This document shows, one piece after another, positions 1 to 11,689 of a stretch of DNA of 64,000 nucleotides. The notes below the pieces were generated by a model. The model worked only from the letters and a program-made list of their open reading frames with translations. It had not been told where the DNA came from and ran no database searches. The DNA lies in the NCBI GenBank assembly GCA_037176885.1, contig JAWWNJ010000174.1, forward strand, positions 124,001 through 188,000. The letters are read 5' to 3'. This stretch comes from Favolaschia claudopus. Its lineage: Eukaryota; Basidiomycota; Agaricomycetes; Agaricales; Mycenaceae. How positions within the stretch are numbered: the stretch's first letter is position 1; every line of letters starts with the position of its first letter. The position numbers were made by a program, and so were the translations under genes.

Positions 1-272
1 GTAAATGCCGACAATTTTCAACTGGTTGAACTTCAGGTTTGATTTCCCGTACCGTTTAGAATTGCCTCGAGATTGATCGGTATGACAAGAAGCTAATTAA
101 CAAAGTGCGTAATTTTGAGCGATATTGAGCGCTGGTATAAGTACAAAAAAATACGTAAATCCGAAAGTTTACAACTTGAACACCACCACAAGAAACAACG
201 AATGGTATCCGAATAGTACAGAAGCATGAGCTGGATATCGGAGGACTGGTTAATTCATGGTGGAATTCAAGC

Positions 273-2461
273 TCAATGGGGTCCATATGCAAAAATTCCC
301 GCAGTGAAAATGCATACACCGGTAGACCAAATGAATCCACCAATCCAGTTTCCGCTGGCCGCATCCCTAAGATCGGCTGATCCCTTGAAGATACTCGTCC
401 AACCATCGTGACCAAATTGAAAAGCATTTGTCTGACACCAACAAGTCTCGAAAAAACCAATGTCCTCCAAAACGGTTGACGCTATAAGCCAGGCCGCGTT
501 GCTTATCGCAATGACCTTGCCGATGAAACGGGAGGTAACCGCCAATCCTCCCAGAAAACACACAGCCATTTTAGTCGCCTTATCCAATTCGACCCTCTGC
601 ATTAGCGCATGCGATACGAGGTTCGAAAAGACCAGCAAAATCCGAGAAGCTGTTGCGGCCAGGCCGTAAACGAGATAGCTGCCAGATCGGCATCCGATCC
701 CTACCGCAGGCGTATGGTACGCGACGAAAATCGCCGCCCCCGTGGTCCCCCACTGAACAAAAAAAGCCACGAGTGCCGCTAAGCCCATGCGTTTCAATGC
801 GGAATGAGGTATTTTACCCCACGCCATGAACGCCGCGAGGTCTTTCCGTGCAGGGCGAAATCCGCAACACTCGCCTGCATTCTCGGTGGTCATTGGGATA
901 GGCATCCGATCCTTGAAATTGTCCAGAGAAGTATCGAGAGCATGTTCTATGTGCCCGACAAACGCGAACCAAGTGAGTACACGCGCGTAGTTGAAGATCT
1001 GAATAATTCCCAGATGAGTACACCAGAGCAAGGTAAATTATAACTCACCGGGCCTTCTCGGTGCTCATCGCCACGGACGTCAAAGCCCCACCACGTGGTG
1101 AGAGGGAGTGCACGATCCAGATGAATTATGGGCGACACCGGTGTCGTGATGTCTTGACTTCTTGTGCTTCCGGATGGGTGAGGAACTTGGAGAAGAAGCG
1201 GCTCATGTGGTTGGAGATCATTCAGCGCGAAGTTCTCAGTAGACGGTGTGATGCCATGATAATAATTTTCGCGGCTGTCGTCCGTCAAGGTCCGCTCTTC
1301 GTGCGACAAGGGCGGAAACATGTCGGCGTTCGGACGTAGCCCTCTTTGGAATGCAAATGATGTTTCTGCAGCGCCGTCGCGGTCGCGTTCAGGGTAGCTT
1401 GCGTTATCGACAAGCGCTTCTTGTATAGCTCCCGCCTTGCACTGCGATCCGACTCGGATGTATCTAGCAGAACCGAATGAGAGTGCGCTGCTTCCAAATA
1501 AGCCCCAAACCTACCCAAACACGACGGGAAACCTGGGGATACTAGATTTATTTTGAAACTATAGATTTCAATCGAACGCGACGCACATCCAGCTCCAGAC
1601 AGTACTAGATGCAAATTGAAGACCAACTTCTGTGCTACCGAGTGAATCGTGAACAGCAGCGATGAAGGAGATCAAGTAGGTTATGAACGCCAAGACAACT
1701 ATAACGGTCTGTCAGTGTCCACTGACGATTGATATACACGCAACATACCTTGAGCAGCAAAAGAATAAGTAAAACCGCGGCGAGTGTTTCTCAGATCCTT
1801 AGCCACATGTTTCCAAAAAATCTGCCGCTCCTGGTCATTTAGTACCAACAGATTAGCAAGGTCCCCATTCCGCTGATTTGCTCGCATAGGACATTGCTGA
1901 ACCTCTCTAAGGAGAAATGCTACAGCGTCAACTCTTCCCGCCATATACCTGTATTCTGGCCTCGTTTCTATCTCTGCGATATGTTTCAACCGTCTGAATG
2001 AGCGAGAGATGTACCCCCGATTGAACGCCGTCAGTGCCAGGGAATATACGGCCAAAGCTGGACTCCCGAGGCATAAGCAGGCGCTCAAAATGTCCATCCA
2101 TCCTTCAGCTTCAAATGGTAATTGAGCGATGAGCGCCAACCACGGGAGCAACCATGTTGTAAGTGGAATCGCAGCTGCAGAAAATTCGATGCTCTTTTCC
2201 GAAGTCAAATCAGATATTGCCATTCGAGCTTATGTTCCAAGACAAGACCCACCTGCTTGATTTATCCATGCCACAATGTGCCACACATGCCTGGTACGTG
2301 ATACCCCAGACTTCAGGAGCCAATGTCGAGTTGATGACACTGACGTTGCAGGAGATTGGCTGCCCATTGATGTCGACGAGGCCATCCGAGCTGCAGTTGA
2401 AGGTACTAGCGCAGGCAGTTTGCCAGTCGGGGACAGACTTGGTGCTCAAAGAGGCCCCCAT
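273..2461 (-). CDS. basidiomycete multi-span membrane protein of unknown function
   Basis: Function is not recognised beyond membership of a widespread basidiomycete family of multi-span membrane proteins. Exons reconstructed from GT-AG sites run about 2461-2253, 2174-1749, 1698-1587, 1541-1515 (27 bp only), 1463-1049 and 998-273; the stop is at 273-275. The first exon gives a cysteine-containing lumenal or extracellular segment (WQTACASTFNC, then GLVDINGQPIS and ITYQACVAHC). The second gives hydrophobic spans (TWLLPWLALIAQLPF, SPALAVYSLALTAF). The fifth contains the family-like motif GFDVRGDEHREGP, continued as IFNYARVLTWFAF in the last exon. The last exon adds several more hydrophobic spans. 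The 5' end is uncertain: an in-frame stop lies 30 bases upstream of the ATG, so a signal-peptide exon may be missing. Family membership is remembered, not searched. Confidence 0.7.
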
Positions 2462-3992
2462 ATCAGAATTGAGGGAAAGAACAGTGGGTTAAGTGCCGCG
2501 GAGCTCCAAATATTATGGTCGGTGCCACACACAGCTTCAGATACGGAGACGGGTGCTGTTTCTAAATTTTGGTTGTAGCACTGAGAGATCGGAAAAGCGG
2601 GACACAAAATTGACTTCCCTGTTTGGAGTTCTTCGACGACAATGAACTTTTTTTGTGACGGCGAATGCGGATCTCGGGCCGTCGGTCATTCATGTCTTTA
2701 TGTGCAAAGCAATAGAACGTCATCCATTGTTCAATTTCAGTCACTTTAACTCACAAGCAGACCGAATTTGAAACATGACTTTATGTTTCCGTTCGGTATA
2801 CTTACTCCGGCTCCAATGCCGGGAACAGCAAACTGTTCTGCAGCGCTTTGACGGTCAATTAGCCAATGGTGTACATGTGGCAAGACCAGGGTGTTCTCGC
2901 TCGTAAGAGAACAATCATCGGTATCGGGGCCGTCGTCCAGAGATAATTGTGAGGGGCAGGACCGTCCACGGTGGAGTAAAACGGAGACCCAACTGCGCAA
3001 GGACAGGTGGAATAATATTTTTCTGCCAGTGCGCTGCATTAATATCTCGAAATTTGAACGGGAATTGCCTTTTCACCCAGCCTGCTCTGGTGCAAACCGA
3101 GGTCTTGTGTGGCAATGCCTTATTCTCTTTCAGTGTGCATCATATGCGTATCCACAAGACTCGGATCCAGATCAGTAACAAAGCGGTAAGGGTAAGTTCA
3201 TCTTCTGAGGCGCCAAGGGTTCCCGACGGCGATTTACTTACAGCACGTCGGAGACTCTTGTCGAGGCGTCAAATCGGTCGCCATCCCCGCGAGCCCGAGT
3301 CGGGAAGCAGTTGCGGGTACAGAAAAGTTCACTGAAAAAAATCGTAGTAGATCGTAGGCCAGCAGATCATCAAAAAAGCATCTCACATATTCTCACTTGT
3401 TGTACGAAAGCCTGCCGGCGCCCGAGGGTCGTGGTGGGCGCTGGATGCATATTCTCAAAGCATGGCATAGCCCATAAGGAGGCACGAAAGCGGTGAAGAC
3501 GGGAGAGATGCCATAATCTCATGGAGGGGGCATGGCGATAACGGACAAGAAGGGATGAATGACTAAGCTAATACATCAGGTCTAGCTAGCCGGCCTGATC
3601 ACCCTACTACAGCGGTGGACGATTCGATTTGAGAAACCAGGGTTCACAAGCGAGGACAAGGCAAGAGACAAGGCAGGCAAAGATCTCTTCGCATCATTAT
3701 TTACATCTTATCCATCCGCATCTCCTCCTCCTCCAAAGGAAACGTCGATTCGTCGCGAATAACAAAACAATAACTGTAGGAGACTCCGTCCGAGTCAAAG
3801 AGATTGAAAACAACAGTAATTCAACAGATTGAAATCTAGGGTAGGTGGTTGTAGCTAGTATGTAGTCAGAATGCATGTGTACGTTGCCGACTCTCAGTAG
3901 GCGAGAACGGCGTCTTCCTTTGATCCTCCAGGCGTCTCTATAATTCATTACCTTCTTAGCCTCCCCGCCCCTCCCCACACCCACGCCCCGCT
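2462..3992. other. intergenic stretch without supported gene
   Basis: This is the space between the divergently placed 5' end of the membrane protein gene and the 3' end of the ammonium transporter. Short ORFs exist on both strands (for example around 2746-3039 minus) but none shows a recognisable domain or chained splice sites. An unrecognised 5' exon of the preceding gene could lie here. Confidence 0.5.
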
Positions 3993-6900
3993 CTACCGAC
4001 TATCATCATCCACCGTCTTCTCCGCCGAATGGTGATGATGAATGTGATCACCCTCCCTTCCACCCGCCTGCGCCTCCACACCCCCATTAATCTCCAACGT
4101 ATGCCCAATCTCCTGCTCCAGCCCCACATAATCATACGCGTACTCGCCCATCTCCGCGTCGTCGATGCCGAGGATCTCGGCCTCCTCGGAGGAGCGCAGG
4201 CGGAGGGTTGGGATGAAGTGCATGATCCAAAGGATGATGGTCTGCAAGCGAGGTTAATGATTTAGTGAGGGGGGAGGGAAAGGAGGGAGGAAGAGAGGGA
4301 CGCACGGTCATAACAAAGGAATACGACACCGCCGCGACAGAGTCAGCGAGCTGGTACGCAAGCTGGATATAATGATGGTCAAGCCATCCTCCAGGAATCT
4401 CCGTCGCGCCGTCGTAGAACTATTCCACGGGCAATCAGCATCTACACTTCGCCGACGTTTTCGACGACGAGCAAACGCACCGCAATCCTCTTCTGCGCAA
4501 ACAGCCCAGTAAGCAGGTTCCCCACAATCCCACCAACAGCGTGCGACGCGAAGATCTATCATAGGAGTAACATCAGTCAATGTATGTGGTGCCCGCAGCC
4601 GGAAAAACATTGCGGAGAAACGATTTATCGTCGGCGGCGCCCGACGGCGGACAGCTCGTATCATTTGAATGTTATCGCAGCGGCACCAGTCCCCTCTCCG
4701 CGCCACATGGGCGTGGACAGCAGCGCCACGCGGCCGTGCGAGCGGTCTAGCCCGCAGCGGCCTCCCGCGATAAGGAATATGGACAGTGGACGTGGACGTC
4801 TCCGTGACAGAGAGAGGGGGAGTCTGGAGATAGGAAGAGGCCAAGCACAACTCCCAAGCCCAGGAACCGCGTCGTATCATGCCAGACGTCAATCGTCAAT
4901 CGCAAGGGACACATAGACGCCCATAGATCCCAGTCCAGACCGGGACAAGGAAAGAAGATAGTCCAGACCGAGACCAAGGAAAGAAGCTAGAGGAGGAAGG
5001 AGGACGCACATCCAACGTATCATCATACCCAAGGATGAATTTCAGCTGAGTCGCAAAGTTGCAGCAAGTGCCGGCCATGAAGCCGAAGAGGACCGAGGCG
5101 GCTGTAAGAAACGTAGAGTAGATTGTCAGCAACGTGTAAGTAGTTTGAAGGAGAGAAAGATGAATGGATGAAGAGAATGCAAAGAGCCACCCTCCGCTGA
5201 GATAACATCAAACGGAGATCGTCCTAGCCACGACGGGGAGGCGAGACGTCACCCCGCCGACCGGGCAACGTACTCTCCGCCTCTCTCGCTGCGCGCTCCC
5301 CTGTCTAGAACGAGAGGACCTCCCCTCAGCCGCGACGAAACAAAACAGGATCCACCCCACCGACACACTCTTCGCTGCCGTACCCACTGCAGATACAGAT
5401 CATGAATCCCCCAACCCCCACCTCCATCCAAGAGAAGAAAGAAAGCAAGCAAAAACACCACTTACGAACACCCACAAACCCGCTCGCAGGCGTAATCGCC
5501 ACCAGCCCCGCAATCGCGCCAGAGCAGAACCCGACCGCGGACCACTTCCGCTCAAGACGCCAGTCCTAGTTGCAGCGTCAGCGTTGTCAGCGGTTGGTCG
5601 TCTGAGAAATGGAAGATGGGGGAGGGGAGGGAGAGAAGGGAGGAGAACGGGGAACGGAAGTCGCGCCAAAATCACGCCCGCTGACGCCATCCGATGGTGC
5701 TTTGTCGCCGCCGCCACTATATCAAAAGAGCTCGCTCTGTTTTCCTCGTGCCTCTACCTCCTCTTCCTAATCTCGCCAAAGAAAAAGACTCACCCAAAAC
5801 ATCCACACCAACCCGCCCACACTCGCCGCCAGATTCGTGATGATACACGCGTTGGCTGCGCGCAGGTTCGCGCTGAGGGCGGAGCCGCCGTTGAAGCTAA
5901 GGGTGTGTTAGTCACTATTTTCGAGATGCGGGTAAAAGGAGGGGGGAATGGGGGTGAAGAGAAGGGAAGAGAAGAAAGACGGACGCACCCAAACCACCCG
6001 AACCAAAGGAACACCGTGCCCAGAACGACGTAGGACGTGTTGTGCGGCTTGTATGCGAGTCTACAAAGACGAGTCAGTTAATCGCACATTCAGCGTGTAG
6101 GAGGAGAGAAGGAAGGAAGGAAGAAGGGACACTCAAGGTCGAGGTCGCGGCCATCGCGATAGACGAGCCCGCGTGGGGTACGTACGCATCCTCTACAATG
6201 TCGATGCAATACCGCTGAAATCACCGCTTTCTCCCCCCTTCCCGCGTCTCTTTGAGAACAAGAAGAAAAACCCACCTCGCACTCCCCCACCCAGTCCTCT
6301 TCCCGAGATACACCGAGATCGCGAGCGCGGCGGTGCCGGAGGAGATGTGCACGGGCGAGCCGCCGGCGAAGTCGAGCCCGCCGAGGATGAAGGACCTATG
6401 GGGAGAGAGGGTGAGCGAGGAGGAGGAGAGGGAGGAGAGGACATGGAGAAGAAACGACAACGCAAGCAAGCATGTCGGTAGACCGATATCATCCATCCGT
6501 CGTGGCTACGCCTCTGCGTCCGCACCCTCGTCTGCCTTTCTGCGCCTCGTACGCTCCCGCCGCCATGCGCGTCCCCCAAATATCGCAAGCGCACTAGCAC
6601 CATCCCGATCCACCCTGCCCCGCCCCGCCGCGCTGCAGCCTCGACCGACCGCCAATCTAATCTACTGCTCCTCCCTCTCAAACCCACGCACACACCTCTC
6701 CTCCTTCAGACACCCCATATTCAAAGAAAAAGAGAGAAGAAGAAAGAACAAAACAAAAACACTCACCACCCATTACTATTCCACGTCCAGCACGCAATGG
6801 GGTCGTATACCAACGTGGACCAGACGAAGACGAAGAAGAGCGTGGGCCAGAGGCGGCCGCGCTCGGCGATGGCGCCGAGGGCGAGCATTGGGCTGTGAAG

Positions 6901-8360
6901 AAAGTGTTAGTGAGTTGGGGAGGGGAGGAGGGGGGAGTATGAAAAGAAAGGCGAGCGAAAATGAAGCGGGGAGGATGAAGAGAACAAAGGAGTGAGGGTG
7001 GCGGTAGACAGAAAACAGGAGACATCCTGGAATAACAGGAAGGACGAAGACAAAACGGTCGAGTAACAGTATCGTCGCCTCCAATGGAAGAGGCGAACCG
7101 CGCGCCGCCGAAGACTCGCATGCCCCGCTCAACGAACGCAGCCTGCCCGCGACACATGCAAGCAACGAAAACGCCTCTGCTCGTCGTGCAGACAAGAACA
7201 ACCCGACTGGCACGGCATCGCACCACCAACACCACCCCGAATCGAGTGCCATCCCGCGCTCCCGACTAGACGACTCGACCCGATGACGCGACCCGACTCG
7301 ACCATTGGTCAACGGGAGGTGCGTGCACGCAGATACGATCTCCGAAGGGGGCAGGGGTGGACGTGGATGTAGACGTATCCCCAGACCGTGGAGGACCAAC
7401 GCGACGCTTCCTTCCTTCCTCGTCCCCACCGACCGCCTGCAGCGTGCGCGTGTATCAATTCCGATCGAGGGTACGTCGCCTCGCCCCGCACAAGATCGGC
7501 GGGAGAAACGAAATCGGAGTAGGTAGAGTTCTGCCTCAACTCCGCCCCGCCCCGCCGCAAACCGCCAAACGCCCCAAACGCCCCAAACCCCCCTCCCTCG
7601 CCCTCCTCCACCCCAATCCAATCCCAATAATGCACATCCCATCCGTAGAAAAAAAAATAGAAAGAAACGAGAGGAGGAGACACAAAACACGCACGTAATA
7701 CAAGCAAACATCAACTGATAGACGCAAAAGACGATGCTGGGGATGCGGGTGGAGCCGATGGAGGGCTGGTCGAGGACGCCGCGGAGGGCGAAGTACTGCG
7801 AACGAACGGAGTGAGCATGCGGGGGTGGGACCGGAACAACACAAGAAAGTGGACGGGAAACACACCTTCAAATTCCCAATGAAACCGTTCGTCGCCGTCT
7901 CGGAGAACGCGAGGGAGAAGCCCCAGAAGAACCACTAAGGGTAAGTCAGCATCTCATCTCAAGTATAAAGTGGTTATAGAGAGGGAGATAGAGAGAGACA
8001 AACGCACCTGAAACGAAACCACCGCAATCGTCATCATACTGAGATATATCATGCTGAGGGCGTTCTTCCTGCGGAGGAGGCCGGAGTAGAAGAAGCCGAC
8101 GCCGGGGACCATGATCCAGACGAGGGCGGCGGAGGTGAGGACCTGGCAGAGCGCGACGTGTCAGCGAGGGCATGCGCGTAGGTGGAGGGCGGGAGGGCAT
8201 GGGCAGAGAAAACACATACCCAAGCGATATCCCCCAAATTATAGACAACAACATTCGTCGCATCGCTCGGGTCCGTCCAGCTGATATCCCCCGACGCATC
8301 GTACTCGATGTTCACCCTCCGCGCGAGGTGCTGCAGCGTGCTCGTCATCATAGCGCTCAT
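3993..8360 (-). CDS. ammonium transporter (Amt/Mep family)
   Basis: Integral plasma-membrane ammonium channel/transporter for nitrogen uptake. Thirteen exons join in frame to about 498 residues, the normal Amt/Mep length: 8360-8220, 8142-8008, 7934-7866, 7795-7695, 6892-6767, 6395-6276, 6060-5989, 5896-5794, 5565-5466, 5101 to about 5011, 4555-4481, 4419-4306, 4241-3993. Hallmarks are [18 protein letters not shown] in exon 2, the signature [13 protein letters not shown] (first pore histidine) in exon 6, [18 protein letters not shown] in exon 10, [15 protein letters not shown] (second pore histidine) in exon 11, and a cytosolic tail with [20 protein letters not shown]. Eleven membrane spans are expected. 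The tail ends in a His-rich HIHHHHS stretch. Six internal introns are 215-802 bp, unusual next to the 61-77 bp introns at both ends. The start ([10 protein letters not shown]) is the first ATG before the conserved [10 protein letters not shown]; an upstream exon cannot be excluded. Confidence 0.96.
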
Positions 8361-8647
8361 GGCGGCGTTCTAAGTTCTTCGGCTGCGTGGTCGCGTTCGC
8401 GGTGTAGTGGCAAGCGAGCTGCGAGTCGGCGCGCTTTCCCAAAATCACTCCTGTCCACAGAGAGACGGATGTAAGGAAGAAGCAGAGAAGAGAAGGAGGG
8501 AACGAAACAAACCTTATCTCCCCCTCCATAAATACACCCACCCAGCATTATGCATACCAAACCATATCTCTCAGGAGGAGACATTCGATCCAGTTTGCTG
8601 TGCGCCAACCCGTATCTACGACAAAAAAATGGTTGATGCCGGCATCG

Positions 8648-8653
8648 TTATCG
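8648..8653 (-). promoter_or_regulatory. possible GATA-factor site upstream of ammonium transporter
   Basis: CGATAA on the minus strand fits the HGATAR consensus bound by fungal nitrogen GATA activators (AreA/NIT2 type). It lies about 290 bp upstream of the transporter ATG. A six-base match occurs often by chance, so this is only suggestive. Confidence 0.25.
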
Positions 8654-8961
8654 TCCAATCGCGTTGCGGGCCTGACAAGAGACGTGCTTGGCGAGAAGCC
8701 CCTCGGCGTTATTCGGGAGCGTTGCATTTCTCCGACTTCCTCTTCGACGACGACGACGACACGCGTCTCGGTCTATGCACGCTCTCAATCGCCTCCAAAT
8801 CGACTCAGCGAAACCAGAAAGAATGACCGCAACACTACCTTCCACAAACTCCTCCCCCGCTCCGTTTCTCACTGCAGCTCACAAATCACAAATTACCCCA
8901 ACTCACTCCCACCCCGCAAATTTAAATTCAGAATCAAGAACTGGACGCGGCGGCAACTTTC

Positions 8962-8967
8962 TTATCT
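8962..8967 (-). promoter_or_regulatory. possible GATA-factor site upstream of ammonium transporter
   Basis: AGATAA on the minus strand is a second HGATAR match about 600 bp upstream of the transporter start. Nitrogen-repressed control of ammonium transporters by GATA factors is known in fungi; the assignment here is inference. Confidence 0.22.
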
Positions 8968-10050
8968 ACAGTAATTAAAACACTCCCTTGAGCAGCTCCC
9001 TCAATTGAATGCCTCCGCGACTCGCACGTCCACAGGCACCTCTTCCACGCCGTCCCGCCACGTCCGCAAAATCTCTCACTACTTGCTGTAACAATCAATA
9101 GTAATACTCATCCGCTTGTTAACTCTCCGGCGAACGACGTTCCGCCTGCGATATCTTGGCGTACCTACCGCCAACTATATCCCGTCTGCTGTCTCAGCCA
9201 TATCAATTACCTATCATGTCTCGTCCCGTCCCGTCCAAGTCACGATCGCGATGGGGCACTACTTACTGTCTAACCTTAGTGTCGATGCCACCCGTCCCTT
9301 CTTCATGCGTCAAGCTTCCTCACTGCCCGTCTGCGTCGACATTCACGCTAACCTTGGCCCATCTCTGATTCCGACTCGGGCCTCGATTACTGCCGTGTCA
9401 CCTTTTAAATTTTTCCTGCATCATCGACCCGTTTCCCTTTCTCATTCATGCTCAGGCTAGGCATCCAATCTCAATCTCCATTCTTGGCTTCGAACCCTCA
9501 AACGAACGTCGTTTTTCTACTAGCGTACCTTTAAGTCAACTATCACCCACTCATCGCCCCTTGTCTCATGTCAATGATGATCTTCATCTTGTCAATGGCT
9601 TCAGATGCCCGCTCACTCTACCCAACGACCCCGCGGACCCACAAACCGCTTTTTTCCCCTTCCGCCATCTTCGCAAAACAAAACTCAATCCCTCATACGC
9701 CCACGTAAACGCAAATCCATACCCAAAATCAATCTGGCATCAATCCTCCCAACCATATTCATATCAATGAATATTAAACCAACCCAACCCACCCATCATC
9801 CCATTGCACCCGTCCACTACTCTCCCCAACGCCCGCCTCCGCCCCCGCCTCATAACTCACCCCCACCTACCCTCACTTGCTTGCACTTGCACAACCCCTC
9901 CTGATCGCGATCCCGATTCAATACAAGTCTACGGTACCCGAGTCGGCTAATGATTCCCGTTTGAATCCTGGTCGGATCGCTCATCTGAAATGATAGACGT
10001 GAATCCGAATCTGCCCCAATGACAATCGTACTTCCTTTCTAGGAAACCCT

Positions 10051-10576
10051 AGTCTGTTGGTTACCACGCCCAACTACCCGGTACCCTGCGTTATTATATA
10101 AGCTACCCGTTTTGGAACTCACGTGTGTTTGACGTCGGCTGAGCCGAAAGCCTTCAACACGCCGGTCAGACGTGTTTTAACGCGTTGAGACCGGGAGAAA
10201 GTCACTGTATACAATTTCAAAGACAAAAATTCTGGGAAAGCTGCAGATCTGGAATCCCTAACCTCGAATTCAGCCTTTTTCTTGAGCATTCAGCCGCTGC
10301 CGGCGCTTTCCGAGAAGCATCAGTCAATGACAGCTGCCATAACTTGCCGTCACCACGCAAACACCTGTAAGAGCGATTATTTCCATAGAATGTACATGAT
10401 TTGGGTAGAAAGAGGTCAGAGTGGCCGTTTTAGCAAGTTTGAGACATACCCCCCACTGAAAGCCGCGTCAAAACACGTCGAAATGAGGTAGATATGCGTG
10501 TTATTTGCTCTTGTTGGGATACCTGATGACGTCGTAAGGCAGGCTGCCGGGTAATTGACGCGGTAACCAACAGACT
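10051..10576. repeat. 526-bp inverted-repeat (foldback/MITE-like) element
   Basis: The outer 15 bases AGTCTGTTGGTTACC at 10051-10065 recur perfectly inverted at 10562-10576. Inside, further stretches match imperfectly in inverted order: CCCGG..CCCTGC.TTA near 10077-10092, and GACGTGTTTT(A/G)ACGCG at about 10168-10183 against about 10463-10478. The centre has no coding potential. Length and structure fit a non-autonomous DNA transposon (MITE). No clear target duplication was seen at the edges (left flank CCCT, right flank TTAATT). Confidence 0.7.
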
Positions 10577-11660
10577 TTAATTCAGCGAACTTGTGAGCTA
10601 AGAAGAATTGAAGCGTCTGTCTAGAGAGACTAAGGAAACCCAGCATCCCGCTCACAACCTATACCACACATTGACACTAAAACCCATAATGGAGCCTAGT
10701 GTACGCCGCACACCTGGTCACGATATCTAAGTGTCTACGTCCGAGAATCATCAAGGAAGACGGGGTTCAATTCCTCGGGTTCCAGTTCGTCTTAACTTCT
10801 GTCGCTTTTTCCAACAGGCGAGACTTTTTCGATGCAGCCGGCATTCACCGAGCAACACCGTTTGCCAACACGGCGATGCGAATTAAGAATTTAAACTTAC
10901 TATGTTTTTCGTTCGTCAACTCTTTGCCAGTGTCTTAATAGGTCTTAATTAAAGTCATAAATCGAATTCCGGTCCAAGTGCTGCTTGAACCCATGTTAAT
11001 GATTGCACGCCGGACTCAAGGAAATCCAATTACCACTAGCCGTATTAATGACAACCATGGAACTCAGTGTACTTACGCAGCACTCCCAGCAGTTTGAATT
11101 CTTTGTGCATATATATACGGGGTTCGATTCATACGATTCCCCAGGTTGCTCATGAAATGTGGACATAAATCCTTTTTTTTTCTTCAATTGCAAGTACAAG
11201 CTCAATTCGATTCGTTACCTTATGTCTTCTCCTTGTCGAAAGAAAGTCTGGGAGCGGATGATCCACCAGGTTCAACTGATCGAATCAACACAAGGATCAC
11301 TATATCAACGGCAAACTCCGACTCCAATCACCCTTCTCCTCGGCTTGATCGGCTAACCTCCTTTGCTTCCAACTGTCATCTCGGACGCTCGTCCTCTTCG
11401 CAACCCTGCAGATCCCAACTGTGAGCTCGGATTCTGCGATAAATACGGCAGAATATACTGTATCCACTGTTAGTCCGCCATTCTCTGCATTTTGGTCCGC
11501 CAGGCCACGGCTTGACTGTCATCTTAGTGCGAGTGCACTTGCTAATATGCACCTGGATCGCCATGTCTTGCTCCAGTCCCTTACATGACGCCCCTGGTCG
11601 ACAGTAGAAAACACAAGGTCGCCATAATAACAGGTGGTGGCGAGTATCTTATATTCAGCC
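10577..11660. other. intergenic, nothing recognised
   Basis: AT-richer sequence between the inverted-repeat element and the glycosyltransferase relic. Short ORFs only; no domain or RNA gene could be supported. Confidence 0.5.
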
Positions 11661-11689
11661 CTTGGTGGGTCGTCACGACCACTGATGAA

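Larger units (their letters stand above)
8361..10050. other. long upstream intergenic region of the ammonium transporter
   Basis: About 1.7 kb, C- and T-rich on the plus strand, especially 9600-9960. It holds many short ORFs but no recognisable domain, RNA gene or chained exons. It probably includes the transporter promoter and 5' leader. Confidence 0.5.

Noticed and set aside
56..460. 134-codon minus-strand ORF
   Set aside because: Overlaps the last exon of the membrane protein in another frame and has no recognisable features.
4308..4892. 194-codon minus-strand ORF
   Set aside because: Crosses ammonium transporter exons and introns in the wrong frame; Arg-rich composition is typical of a shadow.
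6776..7714. 312-codon minus-strand ORF
   Set aside because: Open frame through the 802-bp intron and the wrong frame of a transporter exon; the true exons on both sides splice in frame around it.
9605..9904. 99-codon Pro/His-rich plus-strand ORF
   Set aside because: Composition follows the local C-rich tract; no conserved motif and no splice context.
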